A DNA stretch of 64,000 nucleotides from Ariolimax columbianus (GCA_036924085.1 JAVGWX010000008.1:48157019-48221018), one strand, 5' to 3'. Counted from the stretch's first letter, positions 11,235-23,162 are shown. Numbers and translations: made by a program. The notes: generated by a model not told the origin, from the letters alone.

Positions 11235-11400
11235 AACCTTTGCTGAAGTCGGATGTGTTGGACCGAAAGTTGCAAATATCGCAGTCAAGCTGTAAACTAC
11301 AACACAACGCATTCCGTTCTCTGGACTACATTCTGCTACTTAAGCCCTTTCAGGGTTTGGTAGTGGGAAACTGAGAACGAACGAAGAAGAAGAAGAGGAC
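11235..11400 (+). mobile_element. GAA-tailed SINE-like element, 5'-truncated
   Basis: Contains the family's 3' half: gctgaagtcggatgtgttgg, accgaaagttgcaaatatcg, ttccgttctctggactacat, then gagaacgaacgaagaagaag as the tail. It is nearly identical to 28560-28722. Confidence 0.85.
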
Positions 11401-12371
11401 AAACCATTGTAACCTGATATGAAAGCGTTAACTCAGCAAAAGTAACTTCAAAAAAACAATCACCACAACACAACAGTTATTCATTTACAGCTGGGTTAAC
11501 GGAAGCGGAAATCAAACCACGTACCTTTACTGTGAGACATGAGTCCTCTACCATCGCTACACGTGCGATCTGGTTTGAATGTGACAATAGAACTTGTGTG
11601 GAGACGAAAGGAAGCGGGTGTGACGTGCATATAGGAATGATGTACCACGGTATTCATGTACTCTTCCAGTCACAGATTCGCTTCTAACCAGGCAAAGAAC
11701 CATCGGTGCATGTTGAGCTCCTGTCAGACAGCTGGCATTAAAGCATTTGATGGTCTGCTGTAGTGGGGATTTCAGTAGCTTGTTGATTTACGTGATGAGA
11801 TTTCAAGTTCCACGCACCACCTTCTTTAGCCGACTTCATCGACTTAATTATAAGACTACATTGGCACTACTTTTTGCTTCTTGTGATCGACAAATAGTGA
11901 TGTGTTCTTGTAGTGTTTGTTTCGGTAACGTTGCCTTTCACACGATGGGACTGCCAGCAGCATGGACAACTTTCCAGAGCACAGAATATATAAATATGCA
12001 TTTTATTTTTAACTGCCGGCTGTTTCGCAATCATCTTTAAATAATCGCCAATTTAATGATTGACTGATTCACCCTTTCGTCCCAGGTGAACTATATGAGC
12101 ACACCTATAGCTGAGCCAGTTACGTGAAGCCTTATACCAGGTTTGTAATTATGGCTTCATAATAATTGTTTTACTTGATTAGGTTGCTAGTCCCATGAAC
12201 AACCCTCTCTAGCCAATTTTACGACATGTTTGAAAGGTTTCAATGGTAACATTCTTTACATTCCTTGCACCACCCAGGGGATTCAATCAAACCTGGTCAC
12301 CTGACTCAACAGTTAAACTCCCACACAATGTGCAATTTGATCATGTATTCTGTATAGTGATACAGCGATTA
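11401..12371. other. No feature recognised
   Basis: Mixed-composition unique sequence. The longest ORF (97 codons, 11747-12040) has no recognisable domain and no flanking coding signal. Confidence 0.4.
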
Positions 12372-12562
12372 TCAGACAAGCTCACACGACAAAAATTCAC
12401 ATGACAAAAAGAGCAATCGTCAAAAGCTCACACAATAAAACTGCACACGACAAAAGCCCACACACACAATCCCACGCGACAATAACCCACCCGACAAAAT
12501 CACACACAACAAAAGCTCACACAACAAAAGCTCATCCAACAAAAGCTAACACAACAAAAGTC
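12372..12562 (+). repeat. About 15-bp degenerate tandem repeat
   Basis: Repeated caaaagctcacacaa with many substitutions. Confidence 0.8.
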
Positions 12563-12602
12563 CAGAGGCGGACAACTTACCTCGAGACCACTGATGCTTC
12601 TC

Positions 12603-12607
12603 CCCTC

Positions 12608-12639
<32 letters not shown>

Positions 12640-12643
12640 TTCA

Positions 12644-12697
<54 letters not shown>

Positions 12698-12699
12698 AA
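12603..12699 (+). repeat. (CT)n microsatellite
   Basis: An almost pure ctctct tract followed by a short tatata run at 12700-12714. Confidence 0.93.
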
Positions 12700-12761
12700 A
12701 TATATATATATATTGATTGTTAAAATGCATTATGGGGTATGTACTTCTCAGATCAAAAGGT

Positions 12762-13195
12762 TCTTCTTGCTCCATTATTCCCATGACCTGGTTCCATTAG
12801 TCAGGTGCAAGTTTTCCATTATTCCCATGACCTGGTTCCATTAGTCTGGTGCAAGTTTTCCATTATTCCCATGACCTGGTTCCATTAGTCAGGTGCAAGT
12901 TTTCCATTATTCCCATGACCTGGTTCCATTAGTCAGGTGCAAGTTTTCCATTATTCCCATGACCTGGTTCCATTAGTCAGGTGCAAGTTTTCCATTATTC
13001 CCATGACCTGGTTCCATTAGTCTGGTGTACATATTCTACTATTCCCATGACCTGGTTCTATTAGTCTGGTGTACATATTCTACTATTCCCATGACCTGGT
13101 TCTATTAGTCCGGTGTACATGTTCCATTATTCCCATGACCTGGTTCTATTAGTCCGGTGTACATGTTCCATTATTCCCGTGAATACGTTCTAGTG
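12762..13195 (+). repeat. 44-bp minisatellite, about ten units
   Basis: Units read ccattattcccatgacctgg then ttccattagtcaggtgcaag and ttt. The left six are nearly identical. The right copies change to gtctggtgtacat. The 44 bp looks like a dimer of the 22-bp units that follow. Confidence 0.94.
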
Positions 13196-13239
13196 GCTTT
13201 TGTACATATTTCATTATTCTGTTGAACAGGTCATATTGG

Positions 13240-13440
13240 TAATGTGAACCGATTCTATTCCTCTAATGAACATGATATTTTGCGCTGGTGAAAGGGCCCC
13301 ATTGGCCTGGTGAACTGGCCTCATTGACCTGGTGAACGGGTCTCATTGGCCTGGTGAACGGGCATCATTGGCCTGGTGAACGGGCCCCATTCGCTTAGTG
13401 AACGGGATCAATTGCTATTTTGAACAGGTTGAATATGTTC
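13240..13440 (+). repeat. 22-bp minisatellite related to flanking arrays
   Basis: Units of cattggcctggtgaacgggc plus two bases, six or more recognisable copies. Sequence and period resemble both the 44-bp array upstream and the 23-bp array downstream. Confidence 0.83.
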
Positions 13441-13461
13441 ATTATTTATATCACGAACGGT

Positions 13462-13660
13462 AGGGGTGACCAAGACCGTCCTGCAAGGCACTGTGCCTGG
13501 GAAGCGTGGAAGAGGGAGACCAAAATAAAGAAGAGAGGACAATATAAAGAAGTGGGCGGGAAAGTCTATAGCTGAAACTAATACCCTTGCGAAAAATCGA
13601 GCAAGGGCAATAAAGGTGCCTCAACGACCTACTAGGTTACGAGACTGATGATGATGAATA
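13462..13660 (+). pseudogene. RTE-like retrotransposon tail, (TGA/ATG)n end
   Basis: Reads TVLQGTVPGKRGRGRPK, stop, RREDNIKKWAGKS, then AIKVPQRPTRLRD and three stops formed by the tgatgatgatga tail. This is the C-terminal basic tail of an RTE-like element, only about 60 codons long, with one internal TAA. It is embedded between arrays of the 22-44-bp family, so it probably inserted into them. Confidence 0.8.
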
Positions 13661-14204
13661 CGTTCATTGCACTTGTGCTATACCTAATCCGACAAATAAT
13701 GTACACTAAATCTATAAAACAGATCTATAAAACAGATACCCTAACACACAAACCATATGTATTAAACCAATAAAACAAAATAGAAATACGATACATGAAC
13801 ACACAAACCATAAACCAATAAAACCAATGGAAATACTATACATAGGGAGTTGGTGTCCGTAAGACAGTTCTGTGGTGTCAACTCCTGGCGACATCGCTTA
13901 TTTCAGGTTGAATTCACTGAGGACGGAGTAAGAGTTTATACAACCAAAGAGTTACATATATCATCCTTATCCAAGCCCTTATCCGTTTATTGAGAGAGAT
14001 TGAGCACCTATGCGTGTGCCCAGAATGCAGTGAAGTCGATAATTATGAAAAGAATAGACTACAATTCACCTTTTGTATTATGTTTATTTGTCTTGTGTAG
14101 CAAATTCAATGCCCTCTAATGTAATATTTGCATTGTTTTTATGTAGTATTGTTATTGCCCTTATATACGGATATCATTTTTGTCATGTTCATTTTTCGTT
14201 ATTC
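13661..14204. other. No feature recognised
   Basis: A/T-rich sequence with short repeats of ctataaaacagat near 13710 and accaataaaac near 13770-13820. No coding motif. Confidence 0.4.
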
Positions 14205-15315
14205 TAGTGTACACATTTGTATTGGTCTGGTGTATACTATTTCATAAATCTGGTAGACGGGTTTAAGTTGGAATGGACGCCAGTGTTTCATGAGTCCAGT
14301 GTAGAGGTTTTTTGTTGGTCTGAGGTACGGGCCTTCATTGGTCTGATGTATGAGGCTTCATTGGTCTGATGTATGAGGCTTCATTAGTCTGATGTATGAG
14401 GCTTCATTAGTCTGATGTATGAGGCTTCATTGGTCTGATGTATGGGTCTTCATTGGCCTGATGTATAAGGCTTCACTGGTCTGATGTATAAGACTTCATT
14501 GGTCTAATGTATGCGGCTTCATTGGTCTGATGAATGAGGCTTCATTGGTCTGATGCATGGGTCTTCATTGGTCTGATGTATGAGGCTTCACTGGTCTGAT
14601 GTTTGAGGCTTCATTGGTCTGATGTATGAGGCTTCATTGGTCTGATGTATGCGGCTTTATTGGTCTGATGTATGAGGCTTCATTGGTCTGATGTATGAGG
14701 CTTCATTGGTCTGATGTATGAAGCTTCATTGGTCTGATGTATGAGGCTTCATTGGTCTGATGTATGAGGCTTCATTGGTCTGATGTATGAGGCTTCATTG
14801 GTCTGATCTATGAGACTTCATTAGTCTGATGTATGAAGCTGCATTGGTCTGATGTATTGGTCTTCATTGGCCTGATGTATGAGGCTTCATTGGTCTGATG
14901 TATGAGACTTCATTGGTCTGATGTATGGGTCTTCATTGGCCTGATGTATAAGGCTTCACTGGTCTGATGTATAAGACTTCATTGGTCTAATGTATGAGGC
15001 TGCATTGGTCTGATGTATGAGGCTTCATTGGTCTGATGTATGAGACTTCATTGGTCTGATGTATGAGGCTGCATTGGTCTGATGTATGAGGCTTCATTGG
15101 TCTGATGTATGAGACTTCATTGGTCTGATGTATGAGGCTGCATTGGTCTGATGTATGGGTCTTCATTGGCCTGATTGATGTATGAGGCTTCATTGGTCTG
15201 ATGTATGAGACTCATTGGTCTGATGTATGAGGCTGCATTGGTCTGATGTATGAAGCTTCATTGATCTGATGTACGTGCCTTTATTAGTCTGGTTTACAGG
15301 GTTTCATTGTCCTGG
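14205..15315 (+). repeat. 23-bp minisatellite, about 45 units
   Basis: Unit: attggtctgatgtatgaggc plus ttc. Variants with gggtc, agact and ggctgc alternate in blocks, so local higher-order structure exists. The 61-70-codon minus-strand ORF is an artefact, as three units (69 bp) restore frame. Confidence 0.96.
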
Positions 15316-15321
15316 TGTACA

Positions 15322-15830
15322 CTTCTTCTTCTTCATCGATCAACTGTTGCTGTGCTTCTAGTCCGGTGAGGTTCATGATCAACTGTTACTGTGCTTCTAG
15401 TCCGGTGAGGTTCACAAAGGAGACTGTGCGTTTCAGGTCTTCGCCGGTCCACCACAGTTTTTCGAGCATCGTCGCTCTCCCAGGCCAGACTGCCTCTCTT
15501 TGGTCTGCATAGGTCGGGCAGTCCTGCAGGATATGTTCTGGTGTTTGATTGGGTGCTCCACAATCGCACGTGATCGTGTCTCTGGGGACTATTCTGTGGA
15601 GGTGGGTCTTTAGTCTACAATGTCCCGTTTTGAGTCTGAAGATCATTGTTTGCCCGTCTCTGCCAAGTTTGTCTGGTGTAAACGTTTTTATAGGGCTGAA
15701 GATCGTTTTCATTTGCCTTATTTGCCGGATGTGATGATGTTTTAGACTGTTGTTCATGTGTTTATCTAATATTGGCTTGTTGTTAATGATTACGCTGGTG
15801 TAGTGCATGTCCATTCATTGATCGTCTGTA
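15322..15830 (-). pseudogene. 3' end of a different RNase H-type LINE, minus strand
   Basis: A 142-codon minus-strand frame (15814-15386) ends in FRLKTGHCRLKTHLHRI, then CDCGAPNQTPEHILQDCP and YADQREAVWPG. This corresponds to the region after RNase H in I/Jockey-like elements: the FRLRTGH motif followed by a C-x-C-x8-H-x4-C knuckle and WP. It differs in sequence from the 54.3-kb family, so it is a second family. A 45-bp segment around ctagtccggtgaggttca is tandemly duplicated at the 3' end, and a short cttcttcttc run (GAA tail) abuts the minisatellite at 15330. RNase H itself is missing. Confidence 0.82.
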
Positions 15831-16315
15831 TAGATATAAAGTTGCTTATTGTTTGGAATAGTGGTGTAAGGGTTTTTGTCCCGCGAAGTGGAACGTTTTA
15901 AATTTACTCTTCCCATTGTTTGTGTTCTAGAACAAGTGAGTCATTATCTTCTTTCTAGGGTAACATACCAATGGTTATGCCGAGTCTATTCTGACCTGCG
16001 ATAATTTGGTGTTCGCTTTGTGGGACTTCTTTCTACCCATTGCGTTGATGCAGTGCTTCTCAGGCTTTTGGTGCTCAAGTTATTTCTTGTCATATTACAT
16101 TGTTGTCTTTTCTCGGTAGGTTCTTATTATCTAAGTGCTTCTCTGCAGGTTTCAGTCTTCACTGAAGAGAAATTAACGCCCACAGCAATCGGATTTCACC
16201 GCCTGGCGCTACACATTTCACGCAATTATTGTACTTCGCCTATTCGAGGAGATGCATCGTATGACGTGCAAATTCTTGTGTTGACTTCCGGGTCGCTTTT
16301 GATTACGTGAATGAA
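15831..16315. other. No feature recognised
   Basis: Mixed sequence. The 96-codon plus ORF at 16020-16310 has a hydrophobic start but no known domain and no supporting context. Confidence 0.35.
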
Positions 16316-16506
16316 TGTCCTTGGTGGGGGATTTGGTATTTGTAATGGTTCCTAGTACCTTGGTGTAGGGGGCTATGGTATTTGTAATGGTTCCTAGTAC
16401 CTTGGTGTAGGGGGCTATGTTATTTGTAATGGTTCCTAGTACCTTGGTGTAGGGGGCTATGTTATTTGTAATGGTTCCTAGTACATTGGTGTAGGGGGCT
16501 ACGTCG
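16316..16506 (+). repeat. 42-bp minisatellite, 4-5 units
   Basis: Unit parts: gtatttgtaatggttcctag and taccttggtgtagggggcta. The period is divisible by three and gives a minus-strand 14-residue repeat (NNIAPYTKVLGTIT), an artefact. Confidence 0.94.
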
Positions 16507-16679
16507 CGGCTCCCGCAAAGCGTTCCCATCGGCCAGAATCTGGCTGACACATTCACCTGCCGATGATGAGTACTCGCGTTCTTGCAGTTCTATCGTGCTG
16601 GGGATTTGCATGTGCGTAAGCTCCAGGTCAAAGAGCTTTTGATGGACCATTGCGCTTAGGACTGAATATGCAGCACAGT

Positions 16680-16905
16680 GAATGAACTGACAGTGGTCAG
16701 CAACGCATAGTTGGCTGCTTTCATCAGGGTCATTGAACGACAACTGACAAAAACCCTATTCCGCCTCCACGCGATAATCGTACACTTGTGCCATCTGACT
16801 ATGAGAACAGACATCGCAGTCGAAAGAAAAAAACCCAACATTCAGAAAAGCTAACTGAACCCAGATGTATCGGACCGAAAAGCGCAGATATCGCAGCCTT
16901 GCTTC
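16680..16905 (+). mobile_element. Diverged GAA-family SINE-like copy
   Basis: Aligns by eye to the 28.4-kb copy in the same order: gacagtggtcagcaacgcat, tcatcagggtcattgaacg, ccctattccgcctccacgcg, then atcggaccgaaaagcgcag and atatcgcag. It has about 30% mismatches in the stretches compared and no visible tail. The minus-strand ORFs of this interval overlap it and are therefore doubtful. Confidence 0.55.
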
Positions 16906-17500
16906 AAAGTCGCATTTGCGATTTCACATGGACGAGGACCAAAATTCAGGATGTCCACTGTAGTCTGTCTGCGGAGGTAATCTATATTAGCGGCTATCAT
17001 GTTCGCCCAACCGAGAACTTCGTCCCTCTGGACAGTAGACTGACCTCTATTGCACGCAGTGCGCCCCCCTTCCCAGATATAACTCGGAGGGTCGACCTGA
17101 CGCGCTATCTGTAAAGGGTCTAGCCCTAGCAGATGCTCTCCAATATAGATCATGTTTCATTTCGTTCCTAGTGTGGAGCTCAGAGATCCAGATGGTCTTG
17201 TCGGGGAATTGGAAGAGCCCTCTGGTTTTCCGCATAAGCATGAAACGTTGAATCCTTGGAATTAGCTGACATGACCTAGTCACTAAAATATTGATCTCTC
17301 GACGGATACAGCTTGAAAGCGCTTCCTCGGTGCTGGATCGGCGTTGCCTTTCGATCTTTGACCGTAGGGCCGTCTCTCTCATGACGTTCCGATTTGAGAG
17401 ATGTTACACCTGTTTCTGGAGATCGGGGACGGGAAGAGACCACACACCTGATGGAGTCGTCTCCAGAGTCGTCTGCGCAGCACCTGGCTGAGACCCATCG
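16906..17500. other. GC-richer block with fragmented minus-strand reading frames
   Basis: Composition is closer to 50% GC than the A/T-rich flanks. Minus-strand frames of 111 and 100 codons overlap (17382-17047 and 17153-16851). A third minus frame around 17490-17290 reads SGVWSLPVPDLQKQV and SERHERDGPTVKDRKATP with few stops. This could be an exon or gag-like relic, but I recognise no family. Confidence 0.35.
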
Positions 17501-18177
17501 TCTCTATGTATAGAAATTCATTGGCAAATAAAGGTCATGTACGGTGATGTATGCGTTTTACTCATATTCAATCGGCGATTTTTCTTTTCGAAGCATTTAA
17601 CGGCTGCAATCGACTTTGTCTGACCCGGTCGTGGTCAGACTATCGCAGAACTAACTCCGTTTCGGAACTTCCTACTCCACTCATACATTTGATGAAGTAA
17701 AAGACATGATGCACCGTACTGACCTTCGTTTGCCAATGAGTTTCTATAGGTTTTACGTCTTCGCTGCTCAAAAAAAAAAGAAGGATCACAGAACGCTGCT
17801 CATCTTTTGTGCATGTCATTTACTAGGTCGGCTATATTTTAACTCAATTAGAATGTCATGTTGTCGTCTGCTCCGTGATGTCACGTGCATGACACTTTTG
17901 ACCTCCTTAGCAACTACATTAACAAGTTACAGTACAAAGGCATGTTTTGTATTTTCTCATTTCTATCCCACTTTTAAGATTTTCATTTACAGCCCGTCAC
18001 AGATGTAAATGGTTGCCTGGCCAAGTACAAAGAAATCTCTAACACTTCATCCCCCACAACTTTTTTTGCTATATGTTATACATACTGACCAGACAATGTT
18101 ATTCTCGGTCAAGCAAAATATACTAAACAATATCCCCACCTCACTTCCACGCAGTGATACAAGGAGACAGACTGTTT
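17501..18177. other. No feature recognised
   Basis: Unique-looking sequence with a 100-codon ORF (17706-18008) that shows no domain. An A10 run sits at 17770. Confidence 0.35.
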
Positions 18178-18395
18178 CATGGAAGTCTGGCTAAGGAGGT
18201 GAAGGATCGACGTGATCCCCGTAGCAGTAGCTGACACGCAGGTGAATCGAAGAAAATCCTAGCCACCTGGAGGGCCCCAGTCCACCCTCATCAGCCTGCA
18301 CGGAATGTGAGGAAAGCCAATGTACCTCCACCCGATGTAACCCCCTTCTCACGTACTCATTGCGGGCATTCTAAAGCAACAATATATATACATAT
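18178..18395 (+). mobile_element. CAA-tailed interspersed repeat (R2 family here), copy 1
   Basis: Shared blocks with 38.5, 52.3 and 57.7 kb: catggaagtctggctaagga, gatcgacgtgatccccgtag, gtccaccctcatcagc, then tcattgcgggcattc and aagcaacaat. Probably the 3' end of a LINE or a SINE with a (CAA)n tail. Confidence 0.7.
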
Positions 18396-19189
18396 GTGTG
18401 TGTGTTTGTATGTATGTATGTATGTGTGTACGCGTGCTGCGTGTGTGCGTTTATTTAAAATCATAATTATAACTCATTTGGGTCGCTCGTTCGAACAATG
18501 TGTGCACCACTGCTCCCAAGTGCGACCCAAGTTCTACCTTGATCCCTATTTTGCAATCAAACAAGTGCTGATCAAAGACAAGAGGACATCAAAAGAAGAA
18601 ACTAATTGTTGAGGAAGGCACATACCGAACGTGAAGTTAAAACCAGGGACAGTGAAGTAGAAAAATAAAACTCATCGTTTGAAATTGGTAGACTCAATGA
18701 CTGCTATCACTTATTTGTAAATGTGTTTGCTTGTTTGATTAAACTGTCCAATCTTTCCTTTCAAACATTTAATCGTCTCCTGTTTCTTGTTTCATTTTTT
18801 TCTTATTTTTTTATGAGCATAAGCATGCGTCAAGCTCTCTCCTAACCAGTATGCAGTAGACTAGAATGTCTCGCTCTAGCTCCAAGTGAAACATGAACCT
18901 CCACTACAGCTTACATCTCCCATTTGCAGGAAGCCTGTATCAACACTATAACGTTCAGTATTGAAATTGAGTGATGTGTAGCAATTCGTTTTATATGATA
19001 AAGTTGCTAACCTCATGCGAGGCCTTCTTTATTTGCAATATACGACATGCATGACAAGTTATACCTGTCCTATTCTACCTTTCCCATGTAACGTTGGCTG
19101 CACTGCATTAAGAACCAAGCAATATTTTAAAATTCCGTCACAGGAGACGTTTCACGAATGACGAAATATTTTTCTCAACTGCAACCATG
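18396..19189. other. No feature recognised
   Basis: A short (TGTA)n-like run lies at 18398-18430. The rest is unique, A/T-rich and without motif. Confidence 0.4.
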
Positions 19190-19545
19190 GTTATAGTCGT
19201 TTCAAGAACAGGCATGGCAGGTTACCGTTGTTATTATTCTTATTCTAATTCGGTGCTCCTCCCAAAAAGGACTTTGCGACGTTGTGATAAGGTTTACAGC
19301 GATGCTGTGATATATGCGCCTTTTGGGCCGACTCGTCTGATTTCAGCTGACTTTTTTTTGGGTACCAGAGCTTTCCTTCCCACTGAGATCCCCACTCTCT
19401 TAGACAGACTACACTAGGGCAGCCTGTGTTCAGGGCCGCCGCTTGAAAGCGGAATAGGGTCTTTCTCAGCTCAAGTCGATGACCCTGAAGCAAGTAGCCG
19501 GCGATAAGTCGCTAGCTGCTGTCAGCTCATTTACTGTGCTGAATC
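19190..19545 (-). mobile_element. Diverged GAA-family SINE-like copy, minus strand
   Basis: Minus-oriented copy: tail side near 19225 (ttattattcttattc), then gcctgtgttcagggccgcc, gaaagcggaatagggtcttt, gaccctgaagcaagtagcc and cgataagtcgctagctgctg. The order matches the 37.1-kb copy, but divergence is high and the tail is A/T-mixed rather than pure GAA. Confidence 0.6.
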
Positions 19546-20105
19546 TTTGCATCAGCTATATTCTTATCGTACCGAGTACCACTCTGGTGTAACCTTATCT
19601 GCGTAATTATCTTATTTACAAAATCCAATACTGCGATTTGGACTTATTATCACCTGGATCCGAAAGGGGAGGAACGTATAGTCGCACTGTAACCTACTAA
19701 GCTTGTCGTAAGAAGTGATTGATGAGATTTGGACATGAAGCTGGGAACTCCATCCTATAGAAACTTAAGCTACAAAAAATTCAGCAGAAAGGGACATGTT
19801 AACTAAGAAGAAAAATTGAGCTCAATCATCCACGAAAGAAGATCTTCTGTCAAGGAAAGGGTTGGAGATGAAAAAACTCAACACTAGGGGGGAATACCGC
19901 TGTCCTAAGTGCACGCAGAAGAAGATGAACACCACAGTGTAGGTGTAGTGATAATTCTAACGAAAGAGGCGGAAAATGTAACTTATATAATTGTGAGACA
20001 ATGACCATTCTCTCTGGTAAAATCTAATTGAACTACACAGCTGACCTTCAAGTACTCTACCATCAGTTAGTCATTTTTACAGATACACTATTTGTGTTGG
20101 AAGAT
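19546..20105. other. No feature recognised
   Basis: Unique-looking sequence. I see no coding or RNA signal. Confidence 0.4.
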
Positions 20106-20109
20106 ATCT

Positions 20110-20407
20110 GCCGCGTTTTCTCACTCTCTGTCTGTCTCTCTCTCTCTCTCTGTCGTGTTTCCTCACTTTCTGTCTCTCTCTCTGCCGTGTTTCCTCACTC
20201 TCTCTCTCTCTCTCTCTCTCTCTGCCGAGATTCCTCACTTTCTATCTCTCTCTCTCTGCCGAGTTTTCTCACTTTCTGTCTCTCTCTCTACCGAGTTTCC
20301 TCCCTTTCTATCTCTCTCTCTCTGCCGAGTTTTCTCACTTTCTGTCTCTCCCTCTGCCGAGTTTCCTCACTTTCTGTCGCTCTCTCTCTGCCGAGTTTCC
20401 TCACTTG

Positions 20408-20445
<38 letters not shown>

Positions 20446-20825
20446 AGTTTCCTCATTCTCTGTCTCTCTCTCTGCCGACTTTCCTCACTCTGTCTCTCTC
20501 TCTGCCGAATTTCCTCACTCTCTGTCTTTCTCTCTCTGTGTCTCTCTCTCTGCCGAGTTTCCTCACTCTCTCTCTCTCTCTGCCGAGTTTCCTTACTCTC
20601 TCTCTCTCGAGTTTCCTCTCTCTCTATCTGTCTCTCTCTGTCGAGTTTCTTCTCTGCATCTCTATGCCAAGTTTCCTCACTCTCTCTCTCTCTGCCGAGT
20701 TTCCTCACTCTCTCTCTCTCTCTGTCTCTCTCTGTCGAGTTTCTTCTCTGTATCTCTATGCCAAGTTTCCTAACTCTCTCTCTCTGTCAAGTTTCTTCTC
20801 TTCATCTCTATGCCAAGTTTCCTAA

Positions 20826-20858
<33 letters not shown>

Positions 20859-21075
20859 GAGTTTCTTCTCTATATCTCTATGCCAAGTTTCCTAACTCTC
20901 TCTCTCTCTCTCCCGAGTTTCTTCTCTGTATCTCTATGCCAAGTTTCCTAACTCACTCTCTCTCTCTCTCTCTGTCGAGTTTCTTCTCTGTATCTCTATG
21001 CCAAGTTTCCTAACTCTCTCTCTGTCTCTCTCTCTCTCTCCCGAGTTTCTTCTCTGTATCTCTATGCCAAGTTTC

Positions 21076-21110
<35 letters not shown>

Positions 21111-21400
21111 GAGTTTCTTCTCTGTACCTCTATGCCAAGTTTCCTAACTCTCTCTCTGTCTCTCTCTGTCTCTCCCGAGTTTCTTCTCTGTACCTCTATG
21201 CCAAGTTTCCTAACTCTCTCTGTGTCTCTCCCGAGTTTCTTCTCTGTATCTCTAAACCAAGTTTCCTAACTCTCTGTCTCTCTCTCTCCCGAGTTTCTTC
21301 TCTGTATCTCTTTGCCAAGTTTCCTAACTCTCTGTCTCTCTCTCTCCCGAGTTTCTTCTCTGAATCTCTATGCCAAGTTTCCTCACTCTTTCTGTATGTC
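20110..21400 (+). repeat. Pyrimidine-rich composite minisatellite
   Basis: Left part: units of gccgagtttcctcactttct plus tctctctc tracts of variable length. Right part (after about 20640): longer units with gagtttcttctctgtatctc, tatgccaagtttcctaactc and a CT tract. ORFs of up to 267 codons in both strands (LSLSLCRVSS, REREREET types) are low-complexity artefacts. Confidence 0.95.
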
Positions 21401-21504
21401 TCATTCAGAAGCTCGATCACGCACTCTGTCTGTGCCCTACATACAGGCTTATTCTCTTTTATTTTACCTCTCTATCTCTCAAGCTCTCTCCCTTTCTCTG
21501 TATC

Positions 21505-21700
21505 TCTCCTAGTCTAGAAGTAAGACGTCGGATTCGGGTGCTGGAGGTCGCTGGTTCAAATCATGATGTAGGCTAGACTTTTTTAATGTGGACTTTTTGT
21601 AATTTCTCTGGATCTCTTTCTAGGAGAGATCGGACGTCCGTGTACAGTGTCCCGCACGTTAAAAATCCCACAGCAGTTGAAAATTGAAAAGAGTAGACTT
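21505..21700 (+). mobile_element. tRNA-derived SINE
   Basis: Head ctagtctagaagtaagacgt (box A region), then ggaggtcgctggttcaaatc (box B). The body includes gtacagtgtcccgcacgtta and atcccacagcag. The head-to-body order and the box A to box B spacing of roughly 35 bp support a SINE rather than a tRNA gene. No 3' tail is clear. Confidence 0.75.
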
Positions 21701-21899
21701 AATGGCCGCTGCTCTGAGAAAATTATCAATTATGTTTAAATCTACACAATCTATTTTGGTATCTTCGCCAGCGCAACGGAGTTCGTCCATTGTACTGAGA
21801 TTCTCCCCACATTTAGAGAAGAACAGAGGATGTATGGGTAAACCTTGTGGAATGATGGTGGTTCTTCGTCTAAACTAAACTTAATTAGAAGTATATCTC

Positions 21900-22310
21900 A
21901 TACACTAGTGAGGGACACTATATCTCTCCCTCTGCCCCCCCCCCCTCTCTCTCCCTCTGTCCGCCTCTCTCTCCCTCTGTCCCCCTCACTCTCCCTCACA
22001 CTTCCTCACTCTCCCTCTCTCTCCCTCTGTCCCCCTCTCTCTCTCCCTCTGTTCCTCTCACTCTCCCTCTGTCCTCCTCTCTCTCCATCTGTTCCCCCTC
22101 TCTCTCCCTCTGTCCCCCTCTCTCTCCCTCTGTCCCCCTCTCTCTCCTTCTATCCCCCTCTCTCTCCCTCTGTTCCCCTCTCGCTCCCTATGTCCCCCTC
22201 TCTCTCCCTCTGTTCCACTCTCTCTCCCTCTGCCCTCCTCTCTCCCTCAGTCCCCCTCTCACTCAGTCTCTCTCTCCCCCCTTATATCTCTCTCTATAAA
22301 TATATATATA
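21900..22310 (+). repeat. CCCTCT-rich degenerate minisatellite
   Basis: Units of about 20 bp, ctctctccctctgtccccct with variants. The 174-codon ORF across it (SLPLSPSLSL type) is a low-complexity artefact. Confidence 0.93.
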
Positions 22311-22404
22311 CATATATATGTTATACACACAAGCTTCTTTTTAACATCTGTCTCTGTCTCTCATTTTGAAGCTCTCTCATTCTCTCTTTATCTCCTATAC
22401 ACAT

Positions 22405-22408
22405 TAGC

Positions 22409-22441
<33 letters not shown>

Positions 22442-22465
22442 ACACACACACACACACACACACAT
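22405..22465 (+). repeat. (CT)n followed by (CA)n
   Basis: Adjoining pure dinucleotide tracts, ctctct then acacac. Confidence 0.93.
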
Positions 22466-22479
22466 ATGTATCAATTCGT

Positions 22480-23110
22480 AATCGCTCCCACACATAATTT
22501 TCTCTCACATTCATACACACACCCAGTCATCCTTTCTCTTTCTCAGACCACAAACTATCATAACTCTCTTCCAGAGAATCTCTCTGTCACACACTCCTAT
22601 GCTGTATGCTTGCTATCCTTCTGCCCTTTGACACACATACCAGTTCTCATGCCTGCCTGATCACCCATAACACGAAACAGTGGCCGTGTCCTGCCCTCCT
22701 CATCAGCATAAATATCTGAGCATCTATAAAGGACCAACTGTTATGAAAACCTTCCTCCCAACACGACAACAATATTTGATTGTCCGTGAGTTGATTAACT
22801 CAGTGCTAGCCTGACGCCGCCTTTGATTTAACCTGGCCAAAAAGACACTCACAATATGTATTATCTCCCTCGTTATGTTTTACCGTCCAGAACTCTGTTA
22901 TGGGAAGTGTCGCATTTGTTGTTGTAGACGATGATGTGGTTTTTTAGTGCTATATTTATGACAGCTCCTGCTACGCTCATCATATCTCATCGTGTTGTAA
23001 TCGGCGCCGTAACGGCAAGACCCGAAATGACAGTAAAATGACAGTAAAACTTATATCTTAGATAATTGAGGGCGATATAGTATGTGCCAATTGATACATA
23101 CACAGTCTTC
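22480..23110. other. No feature recognised
   Basis: Unique-looking sequence with no coding or RNA motif that I can support. Confidence 0.4.
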
Positions 23111-23118
23111 TCTTTGTC

Positions 23119-23162
23119 CGTCTCTCTCTCTATCTCTCTCTCTCTCTCTCTCTCTATCTCGC

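Noticed and set aside
16462..16743. 93-codon minus-strand ORF with balanced composition
   Set aside because: It overlaps a diverged SINE-like copy and part of the 42-bp array, which account for the sequence.
20092..20895. 267-codon ORF rich in Ser and Leu
   Set aside because: It is translated from a CT-rich minisatellite; overlapping frames on both strands are equally open and no domain is present.
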